Positions 1 through 5,610 of a DNA stretch of 6,891 nucleotides are shown here, piece by piece. Origin of the DNA: Thermodesulfovibrionales bacterium. GTDB lineage: Bacteria; Nitrospirota; Thermodesulfovibrionia; Thermodesulfovibrionales; SM23-35. A program made the translations under genes and the position numbers. The stretch covers positions 1-6,891 of the forward strand of contig JALHSV010000101.1 in NCBI GenBank assembly GCA_022865525.1, read 5' to 3'. The notes under the pieces are model-generated. The model was not told the origin of the DNA and did not search any database. It saw nothing but the letters and a program-made list of their open reading frames with translations. Position 1 is the stretch's first letter. Every line of letters starts with the position of its first letter.

Positions 1-465
1 AAATTCGGGAACATGGAACTGAAATTCTTTCCTGAGGTTGCGCCAAACCACGTCAATAACTTTATCGAACTTGCAAAAAAGGGATCCTATGACGACACCA
101 TATTCCACCGCGTTATCCCGGGTTTTATGATTCAGGGCGGGGATCCCAATTCAAAATCTCCCGACAAGTCTCAGCACGGCATGGGCGGTCCCGGACATAC
201 CGTAAAAGCCGAGTTTAATGAAAAACCCCACAAGAGGGGCATACTCTCCATGGCAAGGTCAGGAAATCCTGACAGTGCCGGCTCGCAGTTTTTCATCTGT
301 GTTGCTGACGCCCCTTTTCTTGACAGGCAATATACCGTTTTCGGAGAAGTTGTTTCCGGTATGGAGGTCGCTGATAAAATCGTGAATCAGCCAAGAGACC
401 AGAAGGATAATCCGAATGAGCGAATCGAGATGAAGATCAAGATTATTGAGATGGAAAAGAAATAG
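1..465 (+). CDS. Cyclophilin-type peptidyl-prolyl cis-trans isomerase, 5' end cut off by the window
   Basis: Catalyses cis-trans isomerisation of X-Pro peptide bonds and assists protein folding. The reading frame is open from base 1 (K-F-G-N before the first ATG at 13), and family members usually start with a strand ending in this KFGNMELK motif. The true start is therefore probably a few codons upstream of the window, and 154 residues are visible. The core signature FHRVIPGFMIQGGD is at visible residues 35-48 and supplies the catalytic Arg and the Phe/Met/Gln of the active site. It is followed by SMARSGNPDSAGSQFFI and by FLDRQYTVFGEV. The tryptophan that confers high cyclosporin affinity on human CypA is Phe here, and the CypA His126 position is Tyr, as is common in bacterial forms. 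The missing N-terminus means a signal peptide cannot be excluded, so cytoplasm versus periplasm is open. The gene ends 16 bases before the lipoprotein gene, suggesting co-transcription. The family call is very secure. Confidence 0.96.
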   Translation, partial: KFGNMELKFFPEVAPNHVNNFIELAKKGSYDDTIFHRVIPGFMIQGGDPNSKSPDKSQHGMGGPGHTVKAEFNEKPHKRGILSMARSGNPDSAGSQFFICVADAPFLDRQYTVFGEVVSGMEVADKIVNQPRDQKDNPNERIEMKIKIIEMEKK

Positions 466-481
466 TTTCCGTAAGCATCAG

Positions 482-1345
482 ATGAAACGAAAACTGAAAC
501 ACATCTCGCTTGTTCTGTCGATCATAATCTTGGTATCTCAGGCCTGTTATCAGACAAAAACAAACGCCCAGCAGAAACAGGTTTTCAGAGTAAGCGACCA
601 GAAAACGGTCAGTTACACACAGATGATCGATGATTTCAGGCAAGCTCAGGTCATTTTTGTCGGCGAAACGCATGATAACCAGGCACATCACCGGTTGCAA
701 CTCGATATTATAAAGGGATTGCATGATTCGGGAAGGCCTCTGGCGGTCGGTTTTGAGATGTTTACTGCAAAAAGCCAGGGGATTCTCAACCGGTGGGTTT
801 CCGGTAACATTTCCCCGGATGATTTTGTCAGGGTGTATTATGAGAACTGGAACTTCCCATGGCCGTTATACCGTAATATTCTTCTCTATGTAAAAGACAA
901 CAAGATTCCCGCTGTAGGGCTGAATGTGGAAGCGGCCATTACCCGAAAAGTTGCAATGTCAGGCTTTGCCTCGCTGACCAAAGAAGAACTCGAAAAGCTT
1001 CCACATGATGTTGGGTGTGCCGTTGACAAGCACTATATGGATTTCATCCGGAGAGCATATGCAATGCACGGACATGGCGACAGGGGATTTCTTTTTTTCT
1101 GCCAGGCACAACTGCTCTGGGATCAGGTGATGGCCCGGAACCTTATCGACTTTCTGAAGAAGAACCCGGAGAGAATAATCATTGTGCTAACAGGAAACGG
1201 GCACGCATGGAAACAGGGGATCCCTGAACAGGTCCGCCTCTTATCAGAAAAAATCAGGTACAGGGTAATCCTGCCGTTCACACCGGGTCATATCGAGTCC
1301 CGTTTTATCGCAATCGACGATGCCGATTACCTTTTGTCACCGTGA
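482..1345 (+). CDS. ChaN-like lipoprotein (haem-binding uptake / Tiki superfamily)
   Basis: A 287-residue protein of the ChaN family. Campylobacter ChaN is an iron-regulated lipoprotein that binds haem; the biochemical role of most relatives is unproven. Residues 1-22 form a signal peptide: a basic start (MKRKLKH), a hydrophobic stretch (ISLVLSIIILV) and then SQAC, so Cys22 is a plausible lipidation site. The lipobox is weak because Ser sits at -3 instead of Leu or Val. Family motifs follow: FVGETHDNQAHH (residues 59-70), GFEMF (90-94), a QAQLLWDQVMARN segment (208-220) and a terminal GNGHA (238-242). The conserved Glu and His of GETH and the His of GNGH are the likely functional residues. 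ATG 482 was chosen because the signal peptide begins there; an in-frame TTG at 446 would add twelve charged residues inside the cyclophilin gene. No clear Shine-Dalgarno sequence precedes either start. The 16-base spacing suggests read-through from the cyclophilin gene. Haem binding is an inference from the family. Confidence 0.87.
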   Translation: MKRKLKHISLVLSIIILVSQACYQTKTNAQQKQVFRVSDQKTVSYTQMIDDFRQAQVIFVGETHDNQAHHRLQLDIIKGLHDSGRPLAVGFEMFTAKSQGILNRWVSGNISPDDFVRVYYENWNFPWPLYRNILLYVKDNKIPAVGLNVEAAITRKVAMSGFASLTKEELEKLPHDVGCAVDKHYMDFIRRAYAMHGHGDRGFLFFCQAQLLWDQVMARNLIDFLKKNPERIIIVLTGNGHAWKQGIPEQVRLLSEKIRYRVILPFTPGHIESRFIAIDDADYLLSP

Positions 1346-1363
1346 TATGGTAATATTTTTCAT

Positions 1364-1442
<79 letters not shown>

Positions 1443-1495
1443 ATTATCCGGAACAAGACCTGCTCCCACTCCATCTAACACTTCTATGTATTTAT

Positions 1496-2629
1496 TCAAG
1501 TTGCCGGGTTGATCAGCGGAAACACTTTTTCCTTGATCCTTGCAACGACCCGTTCGACCTCTTCCCTTATCATCTCTTTTTTCGCCCCCTTTTCCTGATA
1601 TTCCTCGTCTCTGAGCTTCCGGCTCCTGAACCCCCCAAGGGGATATTGTTTGAAGAACGCCTCCGGCAGCTTATCCGGCGGATCGATGTTGTTCATGATC
1701 GCCCAGGCGAGGGTCCATGCCTTCGCCACGTTCGTTATCTCGTATCCTCCTCCTCCGAGGGCTATCCACTTGGGCGAGAGATCTTTCATTTTCCTGACGA
1801 CTTCGCAAAATCCGTTCGTCGTATAGTTCAGGTGGGTGAGCGGGTCTGTGAGGAATGAGTCGACGCCGAGCTGCCCGACGACGATGTCCGGCCTGAACCT
1901 CTCGATAAGCGACGGAACTACCTTGTTGAAGGCGTAAACAAAAAGCTCGTCGTCAGAGGAAGGAGGCAGGGGAATGTTCACGGAATAACCTCTCCCTTCT
2001 TCTTCGCCTGTCTCGCTTTCGAAGCCTGTGCCTGGGAAGAGGTACCGGCCGGATTCGTGGAGCGATATCGTCAGCACCTTATCGGTACGGTAGAATGCCT
2101 CCTGCACGCCGTCGCCGTGATGGGCATCAATGTCTATATACACGACCCTTCTTCCCTTTTTCAGAAGAGAGGAGATAACGATAACAGGGTCGTTGATGTA
2201 GCAGAAGCCGGAAGCACGGGACGCGAGGGCATGGTGGAGGCCTCCCGAGATGTTGAAGGCGATCGGGACCTCCCCGCTGTCGACGAGCTCGGCGGCCTGA
2301 AGAGATGCGCCGGTCAAGAGCCTCGACCATTCGAAGACCCCTTCGAATACGGGGTTGTCTCCGAAGCCGAGGCCGTAACGTTCCTCACCGGGTATCTCGA
2401 GCCCGCTGTTTGCAGCCTTCAGCATCTCGATGTAATCTCTCGTGTGATAAAGAAGCAGATCGTCTTCCTCCGCCGGTCTCGCCTCGACAACACGGACATC
2501 CGGAAGAGAGAAGAGTCCGTACGCCCTTATCAGCTCATGGGTCAGCTTCAGCCTGAAGGGCTTGAGCGGATGCCCCGGACCGTAGTCATACTTCGCAAAG
2601 TCGTCGGAGTAGATGAAGGCGCTCTTCAT
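1496..2629 (-). CDS. acuC: AcuC-like class I histone-deacetylase-fold enzyme
   Basis: A 377-residue zinc hydrolase of the arginase/deacetylase superfamily, closest in character to AcuC. In Bacillus subtilis AcuC removes acetyl groups from acetyl-CoA synthetase. Family landmarks in order: the N-terminal FIYSDDFAKYDYGPGHPLKP (residues 5-24); the paired catalytic histidines in GGLHHA (His132, His133); GFCYIND (141-147); zinc ligands Asp168 and His170 in YIDIDAHHGDG (164-174); the third zinc ligand Asp257 in QLGVDS; and the transition-state Tyr296 in LGGGGYEITNVAKAWT. All catalytic residues are present, so it should be active. Start ATG 2629 matches the usual N-terminus. No Shine-Dalgarno sequence lies in front of it, and a perfect TATAAT sits only 10 bases upstream. 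No acuA acetyltransferase or acetyl-CoA synthetase gene is in the window, so the substrate is unknown; acetylpolyamine or another acyl substrate is possible. GC content is higher than in the neighbours. Confidence 0.93.
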   Translation of the reverse strand: MKSAFIYSDDFAKYDYGPGHPLKPFRLKLTHELIRAYGLFSLPDVRVVEARPAEEDDLLLYHTRDYIEMLKAANSGLEIPGEERYGLGFGDNPVFEGVFEWSRLLTGASLQAAELVDSGEVPIAFNISGGLHHALASRASGFCYINDPVIVISSLLKKGRRVVYIDIDAHHGDGVQEAFYRTDKVLTISLHESGRYLFPGTGFESETGEEEGRGYSVNIPLPPSSDDELFVYAFNKVVPSLIERFRPDIVVGQLGVDSFLTDPLTHLNYTTNGFCEVVRKMKDLSPKWIALGGGGYEITNVAKAWTLAWAIMNNIDPPDKLPEAFFKQYPLGGFRSRKLRDEEYQEKGAKKEMIREEVERVVARIKEKVFPLINPAT

Positions 2630-2639
2630 GTCTGTTCAG

Positions 2640-2645
2640 ATTATA
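2640..2645 (-). promoter_or_regulatory. Possible -10 box of the acuC gene
   Basis: On the minus strand this is a perfect TATAAT, ten bases before the acuC ATG. A transcript starting 6-8 bases beyond it would have a leader of only a few bases. The hexamer 17 bases further upstream (TTCCAT) is a poor -35, so the promoter call is tentative. The lack of any Shine-Dalgarno sequence agrees with a nearly leaderless message. Confidence 0.35.
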
Positions 2646-2703
2646 GACGGAAAATGGAGTGAATGGAAGGCGGAGGGCTTTTCTTTTTTCTTCATGGTGA
2701 AGT

Positions 2704-2726
2704 AAAAAGTTGACTAATTCATCAAC
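2704..2726 (-). terminator. Weak intrinsic terminator after the zinc-ribbon gene
   Basis: Read on the minus strand, GTTGAT pairs with GTCAAC (six pairs including one G-U) around the loop GAATTA, and is followed directly by TTTTTACTT. It lies about 80 bases past the stop codon of the zinc-ribbon gene and about 75 bases before the acuC start, where a terminator separating the two genes would be expected. The stem is short and AT-rich, so efficiency may be low. Confidence 0.42.
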
Positions 2727-2806
2727 GTCCCAAAAATCAGTCTCTCAGTCCAGATTGACTTCTTGGAGAGTCCTTTATACGACTTAATACCTTGCTTGAA
2801 CTGAGA

Positions 2807-3388
2807 TTATACCTTTAATTGCAGATTGATAAAGTCTGTGATTTTCTGGAGCTCTTCGCTGGTGAACTTAATGGAGACTTTTGATTTTTTTTCATCAATC
2901 AGCCTATCCACCTTATCAATTACACCTATTATGTCTGTTGCTGAAAGGTTGATTTTCCTGATTGTCTTTTCATTGCCAGCTTTTTGATACAAAAATTCCA
3001 GTAAGTCCTCCAGGTCTCCTACAGATATTTTCAACCTGAAGGACTGAAGTGCTGGCGTGCCGATGGATATGCAGCAATCTCTATGAGAAAAGGTAAATAA
3101 CCAGGAGCCAATCTCTTTTATCACTTCCTCATCAGGCATACTACTTGGTGAGTCATGGCTTTCCGGGGCTTGTACATCATGACTGTTTGGTGGCACTTGT
3201 AACGACGGCGTTTGATCAATTGTGCAATCTGAGGGGATATCGGAATACTGTTTACTTTCTTCTGAAACACGTTGATAGTCCGTAAGTTCTTGTTTGATGA
3301 GAACACTCCCGTTACCGGAATAGCCGCATGCGCAGTTGTTATAATTCTCCTGATTTTGTCGACCACACGATGGGCATTTCCATGACAT
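2807..3388 (-). CDS. Unrecognised protein: N-terminal zinc ribbon plus three beta-alpha repeats
   Basis: I do not recognise this 193-residue protein. Residues 1-22 hold Cys5, Cys8, Cys19 and Cys21 in a CxxC-x10-CxC arrangement with a Trp at position 3 and Asn-rich spacing, which looks like a small zinc ribbon or a zinc finger of RanBP2 style. Residues 40-88 are rich in Ser, Pro, Asp and Gln, contain no hydrophobic segment and look like a disordered linker. From about 90 the protein appears folded. Three stretches (117-138, 143-165, 170-192) share the pattern strand, Ser/Thr, two or three polar residues, then an amphipathic helix; they read LKISVGDLEDLLEFL, INLSATDIIGVIDKV and IKFTSEELQKITDFI. 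There is no signal peptide or membrane segment, so it should be cytoplasmic. The start at 3388 is supported by a strong GGGAGGA six bases upstream. GC is about 40%, lower than the flanking genes, suggesting an accessory gene. Function unknown. Confidence 0.8.
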   Translation of the reverse strand: MSWKCPSCGRQNQENYNNCACGYSGNGSVLIKQELTDYQRVSEESKQYSDIPSDCTIDQTPSLQVPPNSHDVQAPESHDSPSSMPDEEVIKEIGSWLFTFSHRDCCISIGTPALQSFRLKISVGDLEDLLEFLYQKAGNEKTIRKINLSATDIIGVIDKVDRLIDEKKSKVSIKFTSEELQKITDFINLQLKV

Positions 3389-3393
3389 AACAG

Positions 3394-3400
3394 TCCTCCC
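3394..3400 (-). promoter_or_regulatory. Shine-Dalgarno site of the zinc-ribbon gene
   Basis: GGGAGGA on the minus strand, about six bases before ATG 3388. This is the strongest ribosome site on the minus strand here. It fixes the start of an otherwise unfamiliar gene and supports its being translated. Confidence 0.8.
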
Positions 3401-3716
3401 TCATAGTTCAGTTCAATGTTCCCTTAGAGCTTCAACAGAACAGAAAAACTATCTGAGAATAAGAAAAATTGTTACTTCAATGCTGACATACTTCAGAAAG
3501 AATTACTGTGATGACGATTACAAAACATCTCAGAGTAATTCGGGACAGATCCGACTATCGCTGAGGCAGGCTGGATTTGTGCTATGCTACCTTTATTCCT
3601 AAATGAAACAAACACGGGTCTTCAGATGGCCTCTATTTATTTCGATTCGAAAGACTCCGTGTAGGTCAGTGGGACAAGACTATCCCCTGTTTCTCTTCAA
3701 CAACCCATCCCGTTAA
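3401..3716. other. Intergenic stretch between the zinc-ribbon gene and the divergent thi operon
   Basis: About 315 bases with no convincing gene. It must carry the promoter of the minus-strand zinc-ribbon gene, but no good -35/-10 pair is evident; a TTGAAG at 17-base spacing lacks a -10. It holds a 12-bp inverted repeat (3500-3541), a 7-base inverted pair TCTGAGA (3452-3458) and TCTCAGA (3528-3534), and a 7-base direct repeat TACTTCA (3473-3479 and 3489-3495) with a 16-base period. TGCTATGCT at 3580-3588 resembles an extended -10 without a -35. Confidence 0.6.
3500..3541. repeat. 12-bp inverted repeat, possible operator or hairpin
   Basis: GAATTACTGTGA (3500-3511) and TCAGAGTAATTC (3530-3541) are reverse complements at 11 of 12 positions, separated by 18 bases. 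The outer eight pairs are perfect. Neither strand has a proper T-run after the stem, so it does not look like a terminator. It lies about 110 bases upstream of the zinc-ribbon gene start. A dimeric regulator site or an RNA hairpin are both possible. Confidence 0.55.
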
Positions 3717-3746
3717 TTGACATAATTCTAAAACTCTATCTATACT
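3717..3746 (+). promoter_or_regulatory. Housekeeping-sigma promoter of the thi operon
   Basis: A perfect -35 TTGACA (3717-3722), an 18-base AT-rich spacer and a -10 TATACT (3741-3746, five of six consensus bases). The start of transcription should fall near 3753, immediately in front of the riboswitch aptamer, so the leader RNA begins with the sensor. Placement and sequence both make this the likely operon promoter, with control left to the riboswitch. Confidence 0.85.
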
Positions 3747-3752
3747 GTATTT

Positions 3753-3850
3753 GTACCCTGGGGGAGGCTCAAAAGCCTGAGAGTCTCCGTTCTGTTACGG
3801 GAGAGACCCCTCGAACCTGATACGGATAATGCCGTCGGAGGAAATGGGAG
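3753..3850 (+). promoter_or_regulatory. TPP riboswitch (THI element) aptamer
   Basis: Senses thiamine pyrophosphate in the leader of the thiamine operon. Conserved parts in order: a P1 strand CCC (3756-3758) pairing with GGG (3846-3848); P2 GGGG (3761-3764) with CCCC (3807-3810); the P3 hairpin GGCT-CAAA-AGCC (3766-3777); the hallmark CTGAGA box (3777-3782); an optional P3a hairpin, TCTCC with GGAGA, around 3784-3804; then GAACCTGATACGG-ATAAT-GCCGTCGGAGGAAA (3813-3844), which holds the pyrophosphate-binding core and the P4/P5 helices. An intrinsic terminator follows at once, so control should be by premature transcription stop: with TPP bound the terminator forms and thiSGEC are switched off. 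Confidence 0.95.
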
Positions 3851-3855
3851 GTTGG

Positions 3856-3916
3856 CCGTATCTCTTTTCGCCCCTCCGGATCAGCCGGGGCTGACAGGGA
3901 TGCGGTTTTTTATTTT
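3856..3916 (+). terminator. Riboswitch expression platform: intrinsic terminator before thiS
   Basis: The outer stem CCGTATCTC (3856-3864) pairs with GGGATGCGG (3897-3905), nine pairs including two G-U. The inner stem GCCCC (3870-3874) pairs with GGGGC (3887-3891). A T-rich run, TTTTTT-A-TTTT (3906-3916), ends at the thiS start codon. The first seven bases of the 5' arm (CCGTATC, 3856-3862) are exactly complementary to GATACGG (3819-3825) inside the aptamer, giving a mutually exclusive antiterminator. A competing small hairpin TCAGC-CGGG-GCTGA (3881-3894) is also possible. Confidence 0.82.
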
Positions 3917-4117
3917 ATGAAATTTACACTGAATGGAGAATCCGTTGAGACAACTGATGGCGCAACCATCACAGGTCTTCTTCGTGATCTCGGAATCGAG
4001 CCGGGCCGTGTTGCCGTTGAGGTAAATCTCTCGATCATAAAAAAGGCAGATTATGCTTCTTTTCACCTCAAGGATGGTGATACGGTCGAAATAGTCAACT
4101 TTGTGGGAGGAGGATGA
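3917..4117 (+). CDS. thiS: Sulfur carrier protein ThiS
   Basis: A 66-residue ubiquitin-like protein that carries the sulfur for the thiazole ring as a C-terminal thiocarboxylate. It opens MKFTLNGESVET, has the expected beta-grasp pattern, includes VAVEVN (residues 32-37) and DGDTVEIVNFVGGG at the end. The required C-terminal Gly-Gly is present, followed directly by the stop, so no processing is needed. It is activated in other organisms by ThiF adenylyltransferase, which is not in this window. First gene after the riboswitch. Its start codon touches the terminator T-run and has no well-spaced Shine-Dalgarno sequence: the nearest purine run, AGGGA (3896-3900), is 16 bases away. No alternative in-frame start fits the family N-terminus. 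thiG begins 21 bases downstream. Confidence 0.95.
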   Translation: MKFTLNGESVETTDGATITGLLRDLGIEPGRVAVEVNLSIIKKADYASFHLKDGDTVEIVNFVGGG

Positions 4118-4138
4118 TGATGATAAAGGAGATGATAT

Positions 4139-4909
4139 ATGGACGATAAACTTATCATAAGGGGTATTGAATTCAGATCCCGCCTCTGGGTGGGAACCGG
4201 CAAATATAAGGATTTTGAGGAGACAAGAAAGGCAGTTGAGGCTTCAGGTTCGGATGTCGTTACCGTTGCCGTGCGGAGAGTCAATATCATCGACAGGAAA
4301 TCCGAAAACCTGCTTGATTATATTGATCCGAAAAAATACAAAATACTCCCGAATACCGCCGGCTGTTATACGGTCGAGGACGCCCTGCGATATTCACGGC
4401 TTGCCCGGGAAGCAGGAATATCCGACCTTATCAAGCTTGAAGTCATCGGTGACGAAAAAACACTTTTCCCTGACACTTGGGGACTCCTGAAAGCAACGGA
4501 GATCCTCGCAAAAGAAGGGTTTATTGTCCTTCCCTATTCCAATGACGACCCCATAATTGCCAAGAGGCTCGAAAACGCAGGAGCTGCTGCTGTTATGCCG
4601 CTGGGTGCGCCCATTGGCTCAGGTCTTGGGATAAGGAATCCGTACAATCTAAAAATAATCCTTGAAACAGTCAATCTGCCCATAATTGTTGATGCAGGGG
4701 TCGGAACCGCCTCTGATGCAGCGATCGCTATGGAACTTGGCTGCGATGCCGTGTTAATCAACACCGGTATCGCCGGAGCAAAGGACCCTATTGCAATGGC
4801 GGAAGCAATGAAGCATGCGGTCATTGCCGGAAGGCTGGCCTATAAGGCAGGCAGGATACCGAAAAAACTATATGCCACTGCAAGCAGCTTGATTGAAGGA
4901 ATGCTGTAA
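4139..4909 (+). CDS. thiG: Thiazole synthase ThiG
   Basis: A 256-residue TIM-barrel enzyme of normal family length. It condenses deoxyxylulose phosphate, dehydroglycine and ThiS thiocarboxylate to the thiazole phosphate. Visible motifs: FRSRLWVGTGKY (residues 12-23), TVAVRRVN (42-49), LPNTAGCYTVEDA (70-82), DLIKLEVIGD (96-105) with Lys99 as the expected Schiff-base lysine, GFIVLPYSNDDP, MPLGAPIGSGLGI, IIVDAGVGTASDAA and GCDAVLINTGIAGAKDP. ATG 4139 is set by AAAGGAGA ending seven bases upstream, the best ribosome site in the operon. It lies between thiS, its partner, and thiE, two bases away. The dehydroglycine supplier, ThiH from tyrosine or ThiO from glycine, is not present here, so the route is undetermined. 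Confidence 0.97.
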   Translation: MDDKLIIRGIEFRSRLWVGTGKYKDFEETRKAVEASGSDVVTVAVRRVNIIDRKSENLLDYIDPKKYKILPNTAGCYTVEDALRYSRLAREAGISDLIKLEVIGDEKTLFPDTWGLLKATEILAKEGFIVLPYSNDDPIIAKRLENAGAAAVMPLGAPIGSGLGIRNPYNLKIILETVNLPIIVDAGVGTASDAAIAMELGCDAVLINTGIAGAKDPIAMAEAMKHAVIAGRLAYKAGRIPKKLYATASSLIEGML

Positions 4910-4911
4910 CC

Positions 4912-5610
4912 ATGGTCGACAGCCATCAGCCGATAGTCATCAGCCAGCATAAGGGACAAACATCAAATAGTCGGGATCCCCGGCTCCCGTCTGTCGACTT
5001 TCCTTTATATCTGATTACCGACAGAAAGCTGTTTTCGGCTCATTGTATAATGTATATGGCACTCGAGAAAATTCTTGAGGCCGGCGTGAAGGCTATCCAG
5101 TTGAGGGAAAAAGACCTTTCTGTGAAGGAGCTCTTTGACATGGCAGTCTGGATGCGGGAATTAACAAGGGAATACAATGCAAAATTATTTATTAACGATC
5201 GTATTGACGTTGCGCTCTCTGTTCAGGCAGATGGTGTTCATCTTGGGCAGAATGCTTTGCCAATATCTGCGGCAAGGAAGATTGCCGGCGGGAAACTTCT
5301 GATCGGCGTTTCTACCCATACCATTGAAGAGGCCCTGGAAGCCGAAAGGGACGGTGCGGATTTCATTACCATCGGACCAATCTATGATACCCCTTCCAAG
5401 CTGCAATACGGTCCCCCCATTGGGGTTGATACTCTCCGGAAGGTGAAGTCCCGGGTCTCTATCCCGGTCTATGCAATTGGGGGGATAAAACTGGAGAGGG
5501 TGGAAGAAGTTAAGGAGGCCAGCGCCAATGGTATTGCGCTGATTTCTGGAATCCTTGCGGCTAAAAATATGAAAGAAACAACGGAAGCATTTTTGAGGTT
5601 ACTCCAATGA
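4912..5610 (+). CDS. thiE: Thiamine-phosphate synthase ThiE with an N-terminal extension
   Basis: A 232-residue TIM-barrel enzyme joining HMP pyrophosphate and thiazole phosphate to give thiamine phosphate. Motifs: LYLITDR (residues 32-38), IQLREKDL (62-69), LFINDR (92-97) with the Mg-binding Asp, ADGVHLGQ (106-113), IGVSTHT (131-137), DFITIGPIYDTPSK (150-163), YAIGGI (187-192) and GIALISGI (207-214). All substrate-binding residues I expect are there. The family normally starts just before LYLITDR, so residues 1-28 are an extension. It is encoded partly by a degenerate heptamer repeat and is Gln/Ser/His-rich. No ATG, GTG or TTG start lies between 4912 and the first core strand, so ATG 4912 is retained; AAGGA (4896-4900) is 11 bases upstream. 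It begins two bases after thiG and overlaps thiC by four. Confidence 0.95.
   Translation: MVDSHQPIVISQHKGQTSNSRDPRLPSVDFPLYLITDRKLFSAHCIMYMALEKILEAGVKAIQLREKDLSVKELFDMAVWMRELTREYNAKLFINDRIDVALSVQADGVHLGQNALPISAARKIAGGKLLIGVSTHTIEEALEAERDGADFITIGPIYDTPSKLQYGPPIGVDTLRKVKSRVSIPVYAIGGIKLERVEEVKEASANGIALISGILAAKNMKETTEAFLRLLQ
4918..4945 (+). repeat. Four degenerate heptamers inside the 5' end of thiE
   Basis: Four contiguous 7-base units: GACAGCC, ATCAGCC, GATAGTC, ATCAGCC. Units 2 and 4 are identical, and all share an A-G-Y-C end. Seven is not a multiple of three by itself, but four copies plus flanking bases keep the frame open. The repeat codes for most of residues 3-12 of ThiE, outside the conserved enzyme core. 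Confidence 0.5.

Noticed and set aside
446..481. Upstream TTG start that would extend the ChaN-like lipoprotein by 12 residues
   Set aside because: It overlaps the cyclophilin gene, has no ribosome site, and places charged residues in front of an otherwise ideal signal peptide start at 482.
2057..2662. 201-codon open frame on the plus strand opposite acuC
   Set aside because: It is antisense to a well-conserved gene, its product has no recognisable domain, and high-GC genes commonly give long shadow frames.
2636..2695. 19-codon minus-strand frame (begins MKKKEKPSAF) just upstream of acuC
   Set aside because: No Shine-Dalgarno sequence; it spans the likely acuC -10 box, so it may not even be transcribed.
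3580..3588. Extended -10-like TGCTATGCT upstream of the thi promoter
   Set aside because: No acceptable -35 at 16-18 bases, and a far better promoter lies at 3717-3746.
3603..3716. 37-codon plus-strand frame ending just before the thi promoter
   Set aside because: No ribosome site, no recognisable product, and its stop abuts the -35 box, which is better explained as regulatory DNA.
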